Positions 1 through 8,236 of a stretch of 18,629 nucleotides of DNA are shown piece after piece. The DNA comes from Verrucomicrobiota bacterium (GTDB lineage Bacteria > Verrucomicrobiota > Verrucomicrobiia > Verrucomicrobiales > Verrucomicrobiaceae). The position numbers were made by a program, and so were the translations under genes. The stretch lies in the NCBI GenBank assembly GCA_021413535.1, contig JAIOQF010000022.1:1-18629 (forward strand), written 5' to 3'. Each line of letters opens with the position of its first letter. The stretch's first letter is position 1. Below the pieces are notes generated by a model. That model did not search any database. It was not told the DNA's origin and was given only the letters and a program-made list of their open reading frames with translations.

Positions 1-637
1 TGACTTCAAACTCAAATCCTGCTCCTGGAACAGTGGCCGTGAAACGCGAAACCGCAGCACGCGGCAGCACCAGCGTGACGGTTTGTTTGCCTGCTACTTT
101 CTTGATTGGAGCGTAAATTTTCAATTTCAATTCATAAATGCCTTTGTCCGGCAAGATCACATCGTAGCCATCGGGCTTGGCTTGAAGCACCGCCTTGCCG
201 GTGTCTGCTTCAGCGATGCCTGGCACCGCGCCATCCTTTGCCAGCGGCACCGTGAGCCAGCCCTGCTTGAATGATTCCACAGTGATCCTGGCATCAATGA
301 CCAACGTCTCTCCATCCACCCGGCCCGTGTATTCCGCCTTGGAGACAACGCCATCCTGAGGCGGCTTCACCTCGTCAGCGTTGCGCTTGATCGTCAGTTC
401 ATTCCACAGTTCGAGGAATTCTTTATACGGAAGGAAGACGCCCTTGCCGCCATCGGCGAAAACTTTTTCCAGTTCGTCGTAGGGGACGTAGATGGTGCGC
501 TCGCGCTCCGGAGCCGCGTCAGATTTTTTTCCAGACTGAGCAGGGACGGTGGGTGCGTTCGTGGCCGGTGCAGGTTCTTGAGTGAAAGCACTGGCGAAAG
601 TGCCGAGCGCGATAAGCAGGATGAGGAGGTGACGCAT
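1..637 (-). CDS. Secreted protein of unknown function, N-terminal part (cut by window edge)
   Basis: The frame is open on the minus strand from an ATG at 637 to the left edge, giving 212 codons without a stop. The product begins MRHLLILLIALGTFASAF, a short Sec-type signal peptide (about residues 1-18), followed by a Pro/Ala/Thr-rich linker (about 20-45). A soluble domain then opens with TIYVPYDELEKVF and GVFLPYKEFLELW (about 48-78) and continues as alternating beta-type sequence. Similar IYVPY...FLPYxEFLxLW openings occur, to my recollection, in large uncharacterised exported proteins of Planctomycetes and Verrucomicrobia. I do not know a function. No Shine-Dalgarno sequence precedes the ATG; the start is chosen because it places the signal peptide at the N-terminus. 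The C-terminus lies outside the window. Confidence 0.8.
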   Translation of the reverse strand, partial: MRHLLILLIALGTFASAFTQEPAPATNAPTVPAQSGKKSDAAPERERTIYVPYDELEKVFADGGKGVFLPYKEFLELWNELTIKRNADEVKPPQDGVVSKAEYTGRVDGETLVIDARITVESFKQGWLTVPLAKDGAVPGIAEADTGKAVLQAKPDGYDVILPDKGIYELKLKIYAPIKKVAGKQTVTLVLPRAAVSRFTATVPGAGFEFEV

Positions 638-1391
638 AAAGTGGATGAGAGCGGAGTTTGGAGTGTGATGAAGAAAAGACTGCCGTCCGAAAAGATAACA
701 CGGTTGAGTGATGAAAATCTTGGTGAGAATTTTCACTTCTGGCAACAACGTAGTGTCACGGCTGTTGGTAATATCAGGGCTATTGAGTCAAAGAGGTGGT
801 TCAGTGTGAAATTCATTGTGATATTTTCGGAAACATGAAATGCCAGTCACGACCGGCAGCCAGCATGTTGTTTTTATCATCGATGCTGCAAGTCCGTGAC
901 TCTTGCCGGTTCCATTGTGCAACAAATCGCGCGGATGGTGTCAGATCGCTGTCAGGTTAATGTAAGAAGTTTGTCACGCGATCATTGGCCGGGGTGGAAC
1001 AATAGCTCACTCAAACCGGTCCAAGGGGTTGACCAATCCGGCCAGCCTTGTGGGAGTAATGACCGACTCCCCTATCTAAAAAGTCAGACTCTATTTTTCT
1101 GACGAATCGAGCAACAGAACTCAAAAAATCTATTCAGATTTATATATATTTAATATTTTCCATTAAAAAATGGCGTTTATATCACAAATAACTATAATTT
1201 ATGGTAATATTATCATAAACAATACTTGACTCGCCTGCTCCCGCTTCTTCATTGTGGTCATTATAATTTTGGTCGCAATGGAATTTCGAGTCACTCGAGA
1301 CGGTCAGTTCATCTTTGTCCCCGGACTTTTCCTGGTCGGCTTTGCTTTGAGCGGCTCATTCCATGCCTTGCAGACCCAATAAGCAATTCGT
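638..1391. other. Long intergenic region with AT-rich block, between divergent genes
   Basis: This stretch separates the minus-strand secreted protein from the plus-strand giant oxidoreductase, so it must hold the promoters for both. No convincing protein or RNA gene is seen except the short ORF listed separately. Bases about 1128-1225 are strikingly AT-rich (TTTATATATATTTAATATTT and similar) against a GC-rich background, as expected of an upstream promoter or regulator-binding region. A small hairpin (GTCAGA...TCTGAC, 1083-1103) is present but too weak to call. No promoter with good -35 and -10 boxes at proper spacing could be assigned. Confidence 0.6.
1254..1382 (+). CDS. Possible small hydrophobic peptide (42 aa), doubtful
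   Basis: An open frame follows an in-frame stop at 1227-1229 and ends at TAA 1380-1382, ten bases before the giant gene. Starting at GTG 1254 it reads MVIIILVAMEFRVTRDGQF then IFVPGLFLVGFALSG, with two hydrophobic stretches flanking a charged patch; an alternative ATG at 1278 leaves 34 residues with one hydrophobic segment. It could be a small membrane peptide or a leader translated ahead of 1392. There is no ribosome binding site, and a frame of this length can occur by chance, so this is offered only as a candidate. Confidence 0.2.
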   Translation: MVIIILVAMEFRVTRDGQFIFVPGLFLVGFALSGSFHALQTQ

Positions 1392-4300
1392 ATGCGCCAC
1401 CCTCTGCCCGCGATGACTTTCCACCCGATTTCGAGCCGGGCCATCCTCTCGATTTTGATCGCGACGGCTTTATTTTCCCACTTGCCCGGAGCCAATGCGC
1501 AAACTCAGGGCTTGAGCAGCAGGCAGCCCATCGGTGCCTTCTTGAACAATCTGCTGCCAACCTCTGCACCCGGATCAGGCGGCGCCTTTATTGTCGAGGA
1601 TGCATTCCCCGGCCTCACATTTGTTGACCCCATCAAGATGGTGCAGCAGCCAGACTCTTCTTTCATGTGGGTGATCTGCCGGGCAGGACAAGTGTGGCGG
1701 TTCGACAAGAATTCACCCACCACCACCAAGACATTGATGCTCGACCTCGGTTCCACCACCTTTGACGGAGGCGACAGTGGAATGCTTGGCATCGCCTTGC
1801 ACCCACAGTTCGGCCGGGCGGGTTCAGCAAATCGTGGCTACCTTTATCTATGTTATGGCTTTCATCCAAGCGGCTCGAGCGGCAACCTGAGCTACGATCG
1901 CTTGTCGCGCTTCACTCTGGCTGATAACGCCACCTCGATAGCGCCGTCGAGCGAGCTCGTGATGATCAACCAGTTTGACGAGCAGGAGTGGCACAATGGT
2001 GGCGACATCTTTTTCGGCACCGATTCATTTCTTTATATCTCCATCGGCGACGAGGGCGCTCTGGGTGAACCTTATAACAACGCCCAGCGAATCAATGTCA
2101 GCCTTTTCTCCGGCGTGCTGCGCATTGACGTGGATCAAGACGCGACGCGCAGTCATCCCATTCATCGTCAGCCGTTGGCAGGCGCAAGTCTCTCAGCCGT
2201 GCCCGCCGGATGGCCTGCAACATTTACGCAAGGTTACTTCATTCCAAACGATAATCCCTGGGTCGATCCCAGCGGCGCGGTGCTGGAGGAATTTTACGCC
2301 ATCGGCTTGCGCAGCCCGCACCGCATGTCCTTCGACGGGCAGTCCGGCAAAGCTTTCATCGGCGATGTCGGCCAAGAGTCCGTCGAGGAAATTGATATCC
2401 TCGAGAAAGGCGCGAACTACCAGTGGTCTTATCGCGAAGGAACCATCGCAGGTCCCAAGCCCAAGCCTGCCAGCGTGATCGGAACTGAAACACCGCCGCT
2501 CTACTCGTATGCAACTCGCGCGGAAGGAAACCGCTGCGTCATTGGCGGTTATGTTTATCGCGGGAGCCGGTTGCCCGGCACCCTTCAGGGAAAATACATC
2601 TTTGGCGATTACTACTCGGGAAGGATTTGGTCGCTCGACTGGCAGACACCCGGCGCTCAGCCGGTGTTGCTGACGCAGATCGGCGCCAGCCAGCTCACGG
2701 GATTTTCCGTGGATGCCAACAACGAAATCTATTACACCACGCTGGGCAGCGCGGCGAAAATCAGCAGGCTCTCGCCCTGGGGCGGCGCGGCGGAACCGCC
2801 CGCGACCTTGTCCGCCACCGGAGCCTTCGCCAGTCTCGCCACGCTCACACCGGCCACAGGCATCGTGCCGTTCAATGTGAACTCGCCGCTCTGGTCGGAC
2901 GGCGCGTTCAAGCAACGGTGGATCGCGCTGCCCAACGACGGCGCACCCTACACGAGCAGCGAAGTCGTTGCCTTCAATGCCAAGGGCGGCTGGTCGTTTC
3001 CCGTGGGCACCGTGCTGATCAAGCACTTCGAACTTGCCGTGAACGACAACGATCCCTCCGTGCGCAAGCGCATGGAAACGCGCTTCATGGTGCGAGGCAC
3101 CGACGGTTGGTATGGTGTCACTTACAAATGGCGCGCCGACGGATCGGATGCGGATTTGCTCGCGAACGGCGAGAACATGAGCGTTACTTTCACAGGTTCC
3201 GGCGGCACCACGCGCACCCAGAACTGGACCTTCCCGAGCCGCGGAGATTGCCTGAGCTGCCACTCGCCGGCCGCAGGATTCGCCCTGGGCCTGAGCACGC
3301 GTCAGCTCAATGGCGATTTCACCTACCCTTCTACCAACACCACGGCCAACCAGCTCGCCACCTGGAGCGCGATCGGAATGTTTGATGCACCTCTCACTTC
3401 CGCACAAATCGCCGGCTACGACAAGTCCGTGCCCATGAACGACACCACCGCGTCGCTCGAACACAGAGTGCGTTCCTACCTCGATGCCAATTGCGCTCAT
3501 TGTCATCGCCCCGGTGGAGTGCGAGCCAACTACGACGCGCGTTTCGACACGCCCATTGAACAGACAAGCATCGTGAACGGACCGCTTTACGATGAACTGG
3601 GCATCACTGGTGCAAAAGTGATCGTGCCGCAGCAGATCTCGCGCAGCATGATGCATGTCCGCGCGAACAGCCTGACGGAAATTAAAATGCCGCCCCTGGC
3701 AAAAAATGTCGTGGACACCGTTGCGGTATCGACCATCGCGCAGTGGATCAACTCCCTTCCCGCCGCGACCAATGCGCCGCCCACGCTGTTGCAACCGGTC
3801 AATCAGAGCACCATGCGCGGAGCCTTGGCCACCCTCCAGTTGCAGGCCAGCGATGCGGACGGCAACCTTATAACTTACTCTGCCAGCGGTCTGCCTCTCG
3901 GTCTTTCCATCAACCCGGCCACCGGTCTGATCAACGGCACTGTCAGCACCATGGCAGCGGCGACCAATATCGTGACCGTCAGTGCCAGCGACGGCTTGCT
4001 CAACATCAGCAAGAATTTCATCTGGATCACTGGCGCGCCACCCACGACCCCGACATTAACCCCACAGGACGTCGGCGAAGCAGGCTTGATCGGCAGCACC
4101 ACCCTGAGCAGCAACGGCACCTTTACACTCAAGGGTGCAGGTGCGGATATCTTCTTTGCAGCCGACGGCTTTCAGTTCGCCTGCACCCAGCTCTCCGGTG
4201 ATGGCGAGATTCGCGCGCGTGTCATCTCGCAGACCAACACCAATCCCTGGGCTAAAGCGGGCGTGATGATCCGGGAAAATCTCACCGCCGGATCGCGTCA

Positions 4301-6521
4301 TGCGATGATGATGGTTACTCCGGTCAATGGTTTCGGCATGATCTTGCGCGCCGCCACCGATGAGGCGAGCACCTATGCCGCCGGTCCACGTCTCAATGTC
4401 GCGCCCAACAACTGGGTGCGCCTGGTGCGCGCAGGAAACTCGCTCACCGGATACAGCTCAGCCGACGGAACCATCTGGACGGAGGTGTTTACGTTTACAC
4501 TCACCAACTTGCCGGCCAATGCTTATATTGGACTGGCGGTAACCGCCACCACCACCTCGGCCCTTTCCACCGCTGTGTTCGACAACGTGCAATACACTGG
4601 CGGCAGCATTCTAACCAACCAGACGCCGGTGTTGGTGCAACCCGCCAATCAAAGCACGATGCGCGGCGCTCTCGCCAGCCTGCAGCTGCAGGCCAGCGAT
4701 GCAGATGGCAACATCTTGACTTACAGCGCCATTGGCCTGCCTCTCGGCCTCTCCATCAACCCGGTCACCGGCCTGATCAGCGGCATGGTCAGCATCACTG
4801 CGGCGGCAACTAATACCGTTACTGTCAGTGCCAGTGATGGCTCGCTCAGCAACAGCAAGAGTTTCGTCTGGACCACTGCCGCTGCGCCCAATCATGCGCC
4901 CGTCCTGACGCAGCCTGCTGCTCAAAGCACCGCTCGCGGAAACCCGGCCAGCCTGCAACTGCAAGCCCTTGATGCCGACAGCAGTCTTATCACTTACTCC
5001 GCCAGCGGATTGCCGCTCGGACTCTCCATCAACCCCGTCACCGGCCTGATCAGCGGCACCGTCAGCACCACGGCAACAGCAACTAATAACGTTACCGTCA
5101 GCGCCAGTGACGGATCGCTCAGCAACAGCAAGACTTTTATCTGGAGCACTACAGCGGCGAGCATCGTCTCCCTAAAATCGATCACCCTCACCACATTCAT
5201 TAATCCCATCACATCGTTATCGGCCACGCCGATTAATTGGAACCGTTGGTTGAGCAGTCATGCTGTCACTACGGATAACTCCGATGGTGATTACAAAGCT
5301 GATCTTCTGGAATACGCGCTGGGAGAGGATCCGCACAACGGACTGGGTGATGGCGGACTGCATCTGCTAAAAGATGGTGACGGAAAGTTCGGGGCCCAAT
5401 TCACCATTGCTACCGGGGTCTCGGATCTGACTTACGGAGTCGAGACCAGTGTCGATTTCATCAAGTGGACGCCGCTCAACATTCGTCCCATCACGATCGC
5501 CGAGCCCGATGGCGGACACACCGTAACTTACTCTGCGATTGATGCCTTGCTCGGCACCAGCGACACCACCGTCTTCTTCCGCATGCGGGTCACGCATCCT
5601 CAGAGCGGACTTAGTGTTGTCGGAGAACCACTTTCATTGCAGCGCGTCTCTTTTGTCGCTGGCAGCCAAACTTATGGCTACGCTAACGTTAAGGCTCCGA
5701 TCTATGCCGGGCGTCTGACCGAGATGCCCGCCATGCTCAAGCCGAGCTGCTACCTCGAGGTGCGCGATGGTCCCTTGGCCGGGCATCGTTATGAGATCGG
5801 AATCGACGGCGGCATCGATCCCGCATCACCACTCAACACCAGTTTAACTCCGCCCGATCCCAGCGCCCTGATCGTCGTCCGCCAGCATGTGTCGCTCAAT
5901 GATGCGCTCGACAAGACGAAGTTCTTCAGTGCACTCAATGCCACCTTGGCGACCACACTCAGCTTTTACAATGGCGCCGGCTATGTGAACTGCTGGCTTT
6001 ACAACGCAACTCCGGCCGATCCTACGCAGGCAATTTGGGTCAGTGCTGACGACACCAGCCTCGCCGATGCAGGCGGCATCATCATTGAGCCCGGAGAAGG
6101 CATGTTCATCAAATCCATTCGCAATACCTCCATGATTGTCGGGGGCCATCTGCGCACGAACCCCTTCGTGCAGGTGGTTCGTCCCGGCCAGATGCTACTC
6201 GCGCAAGCGTTCCCATCGACAGGCAGCGCCATCAGCAACGGTTTCAATGCCACCAACGGACTGGTGGCGTCTGCCCAGATATTAGATGCGGATCAATTGC
6301 TCATCTGGGGCGGAGATACACCCGCTCGCACAGCCACTTTCACTAATTACTGGTATGCTCAGACCGGCAGCACGGGACTCTGGTTCAATGCAAATTCCAG
6401 TTTGAATACAGATCAATCAGGCGCGCTCCTGTTCCAAGCACACCGGGCCTTCTTCCTCAAACGCAGCAGCGCAGCAACGACCATCGTCTTGATCCCGAAC
6501 CGTTGGAATTTGTCACCATAG
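1392..6521 (+). CDS. Exported PQQ-type sugar dehydrogenase / diheme cytochrome c fusion with Ig-like repeats
   Basis: The 1709-residue protein starts with a signal peptide. Met-8 (ATG 1413) is an alternative start that would give a shorter n-region; cleavage is likely after GANA, about residue 36. Residues about 65-465 are a glucose/sorbosone dehydrogenase beta-propeller. H201 (in EWHNGGDI) and R307 (in GLRSPHR) match the catalytic His144 and PQQ-contact Arg228 of soluble glucose dehydrogenase. Residues about 473-790 resemble SO2930-type diheme cytochromes, with heme motifs CLSCH (620-624) and CAHCH (701-705) and a KMPP motif (M766) as a plausible axial ligand. Three Ig-like (He_PIG-type) repeats lie at about 794-884, 1076-1166 and 1167-1257; a beta-sandwich module (about 888-1072) separates the first two. 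The C-terminal 450 residues contain GDYKADLLEYALGEDP (about 1298), FFRMRV (about 1397) and a final region resembling verrucomicrobial TIGR02597-type proteins. The inferred role is periplasmic or surface oxidation of a sugar or alcohol, with electrons passed to the attached hemes. The substrate is unknown. Confidence 0.88.
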   Translation: MRHPLPAMTFHPISSRAILSILIATALFSHLPGANAQTQGLSSRQPIGAFLNNLLPTSAPGSGGAFIVEDAFPGLTFVDPIKMVQQPDSSFMWVICRAGQVWRFDKNSPTTTKTLMLDLGSTTFDGGDSGMLGIALHPQFGRAGSANRGYLYLCYGFHPSGSSGNLSYDRLSRFTLADNATSIAPSSELVMINQFDEQEWHNGGDIFFGTDSFLYISIGDEGALGEPYNNAQRINVSLFSGVLRIDVDQDATRSHPIHRQPLAGASLSAVPAGWPATFTQGYFIPNDNPWVDPSGAVLEEFYAIGLRSPHRMSFDGQSGKAFIGDVGQESVEEIDILEKGANYQWSYREGTIAGPKPKPASVIGTETPPLYSYATRAEGNRCVIGGYVYRGSRLPGTLQGKYIFGDYYSGRIWSLDWQTPGAQPVLLTQIGASQLTGFSVDANNEIYYTTLGSAAKISRLSPWGGAAEPPATLSATGAFASLATLTPATGIVPFNVNSPLWSDGAFKQRWIALPNDGAPYTSSEVVAFNAKGGWSFPVGTVLIKHFELAVNDNDPSVRKRMETRFMVRGTDGWYGVTYKWRADGSDADLLANGENMSVTFTGSGGTTRTQNWTFPSRGDCLSCHSPAAGFALGLSTRQLNGDFTYPSTNTTANQLATWSAIGMFDAPLTSAQIAGYDKSVPMNDTTASLEHRVRSYLDANCAHCHRPGGVRANYDARFDTPIEQTSIVNGPLYDELGITGAKVIVPQQISRSMMHVRANSLTEIKMPPLAKNVVDTVAVSTIAQWINSLPAATNAPPTLLQPVNQSTMRGALATLQLQASDADGNLITYSASGLPLGLSINPATGLINGTVSTMAAATNIVTVSASDGLLNISKNFIWITGAPPTTPTLTPQDVGEAGLIGSTTLSSNGTFTLKGAGADIFFAADGFQFACTQLSGDGEIRARVISQTNTNPWAKAGVMIRENLTAGSRHAMMMVTPVNGFGMILRAATDEASTYAAGPRLNVAPNNWVRLVRAGNSLTGYSSADGTIWTEVFTFTLTNLPANAYIGLAVTATTTSALSTAVFDNVQYTGGSILTNQTPVLVQPANQSTMRGALASLQLQASDADGNILTYSAIGLPLGLSINPVTGLISGMVSITAAATNTVTVSASDGSLSNSKSFVWTTAAAPNHAPVLTQPAAQSTARGNPASLQLQALDADSSLITYSASGLPLGLSINPVTGLISGTVSTTATATNNVTVSASDGSLSNSKTFIWSTTAASIVSLKSITLTTFINPITSLSATPINWNRWLSSHAVTTDNSDGDYKADLLEYALGEDPHNGLGDGGLHLLKDGDGKFGAQFTIATGVSDLTYGVETSVDFIKWTPLNIRPITIAEPDGGHTVTYSAIDALLGTSDTTVFFRMRVTHPQSGLSVVGEPLSLQRVSFVAGSQTYGYANVKAPIYAGRLTEMPAMLKPSCYLEVRDGPLAGHRYEIGIDGGIDPASPLNTSLTPPDPSALIVVRQHVSLNDALDKTKFFSALNATLATTLSFYNGAGYVNCWLYNATPADPTQAIWVSADDTSLADAGGIIIEPGEGMFIKSIRNTSMIVGGHLRTNPFVQVVRPGQMLLAQAFPSTGSAISNGFNATNGLVASAQILDADQLLIWGGDTPARTATFTNYWYAQTGSTGLWFNANSSLNTDQSGALLFQAHRAFFLKRSSAATTIVLIPNRWNLSP
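3771..4043 (+). repeat. Ig-like repeat unit 1 (coding)
   Basis: This is the first of three 91-codon units inside the giant oxidoreductase. It begins NAPPTLLQP and contains LQLQASDADGN and the LPLGLSINPATGLINGTVS stretch, the signature of He_PIG/cadherin-like Ig folds. It directly follows the diheme cytochrome region. It is separated from units 2 and 3 by about 570 bp encoding an unrelated beta-sandwich module. Confidence 0.75.
4617..4889 (+). repeat. Ig-like repeat unit 2 (coding)
   Basis: The second 91-codon unit begins NQTPVLVQP and contains QSTMRGALASLQLQASDADG and GLPLGLSINPVTGLISG. Its amino-acid sequence is very close to unit 1, and long stretches also match at nucleotide level. It abuts unit 3 with no linker. 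Confidence 0.75.
4890..5162 (+). repeat. Ig-like repeat unit 3 (coding)
   Basis: The third 91-codon unit begins NHAPVLTQP and contains GLPLGLSINPVTGLISG and TVSASDGSLSNSKTFIW. It forms a direct tandem with unit 2, and several runs of codons are identical between the two, which suggests duplication. The unit ends where the unrelated C-terminal region begins. Confidence 0.75.
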
Positions 6522-6623
6522 AAAAAATAGTCAGCGTCTCATCTCATTCGCTGCAAAAATCAGGATGATGGCAACTGACGCGGCAACGAGGCGCTAACTT
6601 TCTTGTGCAACACGATTTCAGAT

Positions 6624-7562
6624 TCAACGAGCGATCAAGAATTGATACACCACATCCCTCGCCTGTTTAAAACCGAGGTGAGCAAGATCGCCGGACGGTT
6701 CGGCATGAATGCGCAGCTCCGCGCCGCGTGGTGCCCAGACAGCGGGATCGGTAGGACCAAAGAAGAGCAAACAGGGCAGGCCGCAGGCAGCGGCGAGATG
6801 GGAAATGCCGCTGTCATGGCCGACGAAAGCCTGGCACGATGTCAACTTGGATGCGAGTTCCACGAGGGGCAGTTGGTCCCAATGATGAAAGGAGATGCTG
6901 CCCCAGGCTTCAATAATTTTTCGAGTGATTCCTCGCTCGGCTTCCGCCTCGCCGGTGACGAGGGCAATTTCGCGCTCAGGAAAACTTTTGGCTAGGTCTA
7001 TCCCGAGCTCGATCCAATTTTCCACTGGCCAGTTTTTCTTGAGTGACCCGCTGCCAGGATGCAGAGCCATGATAGGTTTCTTCACCTGCGCCATCACGGG
7101 GACAGCGATGCGGGGGGCCGGGTCATCGAGAAACATGGCCAGGCGCTGCAAGGGCTTTGCCAGTTGTTCCGCCGCGGGGCCGCCACCCGGCGTGACTTCA
7201 TGCGAGGCTTCGAGATAGGTCTTTACGCCGATTCTTTCCATGTTGGCTCGCAAGATGCCATCGGGATCAAAAAGATAGCTGATAACCAGATTGAATGATC
7301 GGAAGTAATCACGCAGCGCAGCATCCAAGACCGCTTCCGGCACAAACAGGCGAGCCATGGCCGCGTGCTCCAGACTGCGGGTTGAATCCGCGATGCCGGC
7401 GACGACGGCCAGTTCGATGATCGGCTGGTAACCAAGGATTTCGATGTGCGCGTCCGGGATGTTGTCGCGCAACAGACGAATGGCAGGCAACGTCAGGATG
7501 AAATCACCGATGGCGCCACCGCGGATGACCAGCACGCGAGGGCGCTTTGCTCCCTGTTCCAT
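6624..7562 (-). CDS. Glycosyltransferase family 9 (ADP-heptose:LPS heptosyltransferase-like)
   Basis: The 312-residue cytoplasmic enzyme opens with VLVIRGGAIGDFILTLPAIR, the N-terminal GT9 signature. The C-terminal nucleotide-sugar domain holds ALHPGSGSLKKNWP and the family motif FVGHDSGISHLAAACG followed by LFFGPTDPAVWAP. GT9 members transfer heptose from ADP-heptose to lipopolysaccharide core or to other acceptors; the acceptor here cannot be deduced. Start choice: a TTG at 7577 sits directly after the TGA of the upstream membrane-protein gene, but ATG 7562 lies just before the conserved domain and follows GAAAAGAAC, so ATG is preferred. It is the last gene of the probable minus-strand operon. 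It faces the giant oxidoreductase gene across about 100 bp in which no clear terminator is visible. Confidence 0.87.
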   Translation of the reverse strand: MEQGAKRPRVLVIRGGAIGDFILTLPAIRLLRDNIPDAHIEILGYQPIIELAVVAGIADSTRSLEHAAMARLFVPEAVLDAALRDYFRSFNLVISYLFDPDGILRANMERIGVKTYLEASHEVTPGGGPAAEQLAKPLQRLAMFLDDPAPRIAVPVMAQVKKPIMALHPGSGSLKKNWPVENWIELGIDLAKSFPEREIALVTGEAEAERGITRKIIEAWGSISFHHWDQLPLVELASKLTSCQAFVGHDSGISHLAAACGLPCLLFFGPTDPAVWAPRGAELRIHAEPSGDLAHLGFKQARDVVYQFLIAR

Positions 7563-7577
7563 GCGCGTTCTTTTCAA

Positions 7578-8174
7578 TCAATAATCCACCAACGCCAGCA
7601 CGATCATGGCCGCGCCATACGCGGCACCGGCGAATGCGGCCATCTTCCAGCGCGTCGGTTTTTGTGTGAGCCAGGTGATCCAGTCCCGCAGCAAGTAAGG
7701 CATCCCAACAAAGAACATGCCAGCGATGATCCAGGCGTAAGCGAGGATCGGCAGCAAAAGGCGGCTCGTCTGAGGTTGCAGGAATGCGGCCTGCAAAATC
7801 GGCGCCGAGGCCAGCAGCAACACCGCACCCAGCGCACGCACTGCGAGAAATTCGGGGACGTAAACCACCACGAGGACAAAGCTCACCGGCACAATGATGA
7901 GGATGCGCTCGCGCCAGGTAAAGAACTCGCCCATGTCCATGTGCTTCACCAAAAAGAGGCTCCAGACCGTGGCGACCAGCAGCAAAGCGATGCCCCAGCC
8001 GCGATTACGCGGGAAGGTTTTGGCGGCACTCATCAGTTTATCCGATGCCATCAATGCCACGACGTGACCGGCGAGCAGCAACACGCCCAGCGCCAAGCCG
8101 GCGGTCTTGAGTGTCAGGCCGGATCCATCAGCGTTTTGATGGAAGATCCAGTCGTAGAGGGGTTGCAGGTTCAT
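7578..8174 (-). CDS. Six-helix integral membrane protein of unknown function
   Basis: The 198-residue product has about six hydrophobic helices at residues 22-42, 59-77, 89-108, 112-132, 138-158 and 176-195. Charged motifs such as KHMDMGEFFTWRERI lie between helices 2 and 3. No catalytic or transport motif is recognised. The gene begins 62 bases after the adaptor gene stop, and its TGA abuts the TTG candidate start of the glycosyltransferase, so the two are probably co-transcribed and perhaps translationally coupled. A role in envelope or glycan metabolism is suggested only by that pairing. Confidence 0.75.
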   Translation of the reverse strand: MNLQPLYDWIFHQNADGSGLTLKTAGLALGVLLLAGHVVALMASDKLMSAAKTFPRNRGWGIALLLVATVWSLFLVKHMDMGEFFTWRERILIIVPVSFVLVVVYVPEFLAVRALGAVLLLASAPILQAAFLQPQTSRLLLPILAYAWIIAGMFFVGMPYLLRDWITWLTQKPTRWKMAAFAGAAYGAAMIVLALVDY

Positions 8175-8236
8175 GGCGGGGCGGACTTAGTTCGCCAGAA
8201 CCAAGCCCCCGTAAAGCATGAAGTTCTGAAACTCAC

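Noticed and set aside
1226..1267. TTGACT (1226-1231) and TATAAT (1262-1267) as a promoter
   Set aside because: The boxes are 30 bases apart, far from the 16-18 base spacing of a sigma-70 promoter.
1226..1627. Plus-strand frame of 133 codons from a TTG
   Set aside because: Most of it overlaps the start of the giant gene in another frame, and it lacks motifs and a ribosome binding site.
2193..3794. 533-codon open frame on the minus strand inside the giant oxidoreductase
   Set aside because: It lies antisense to clearly homologous propeller and cytochrome coding sequence. Its composition is rich in Arg, Gly, Ala and His without domains, as expected of a shadow in GC-rich DNA.
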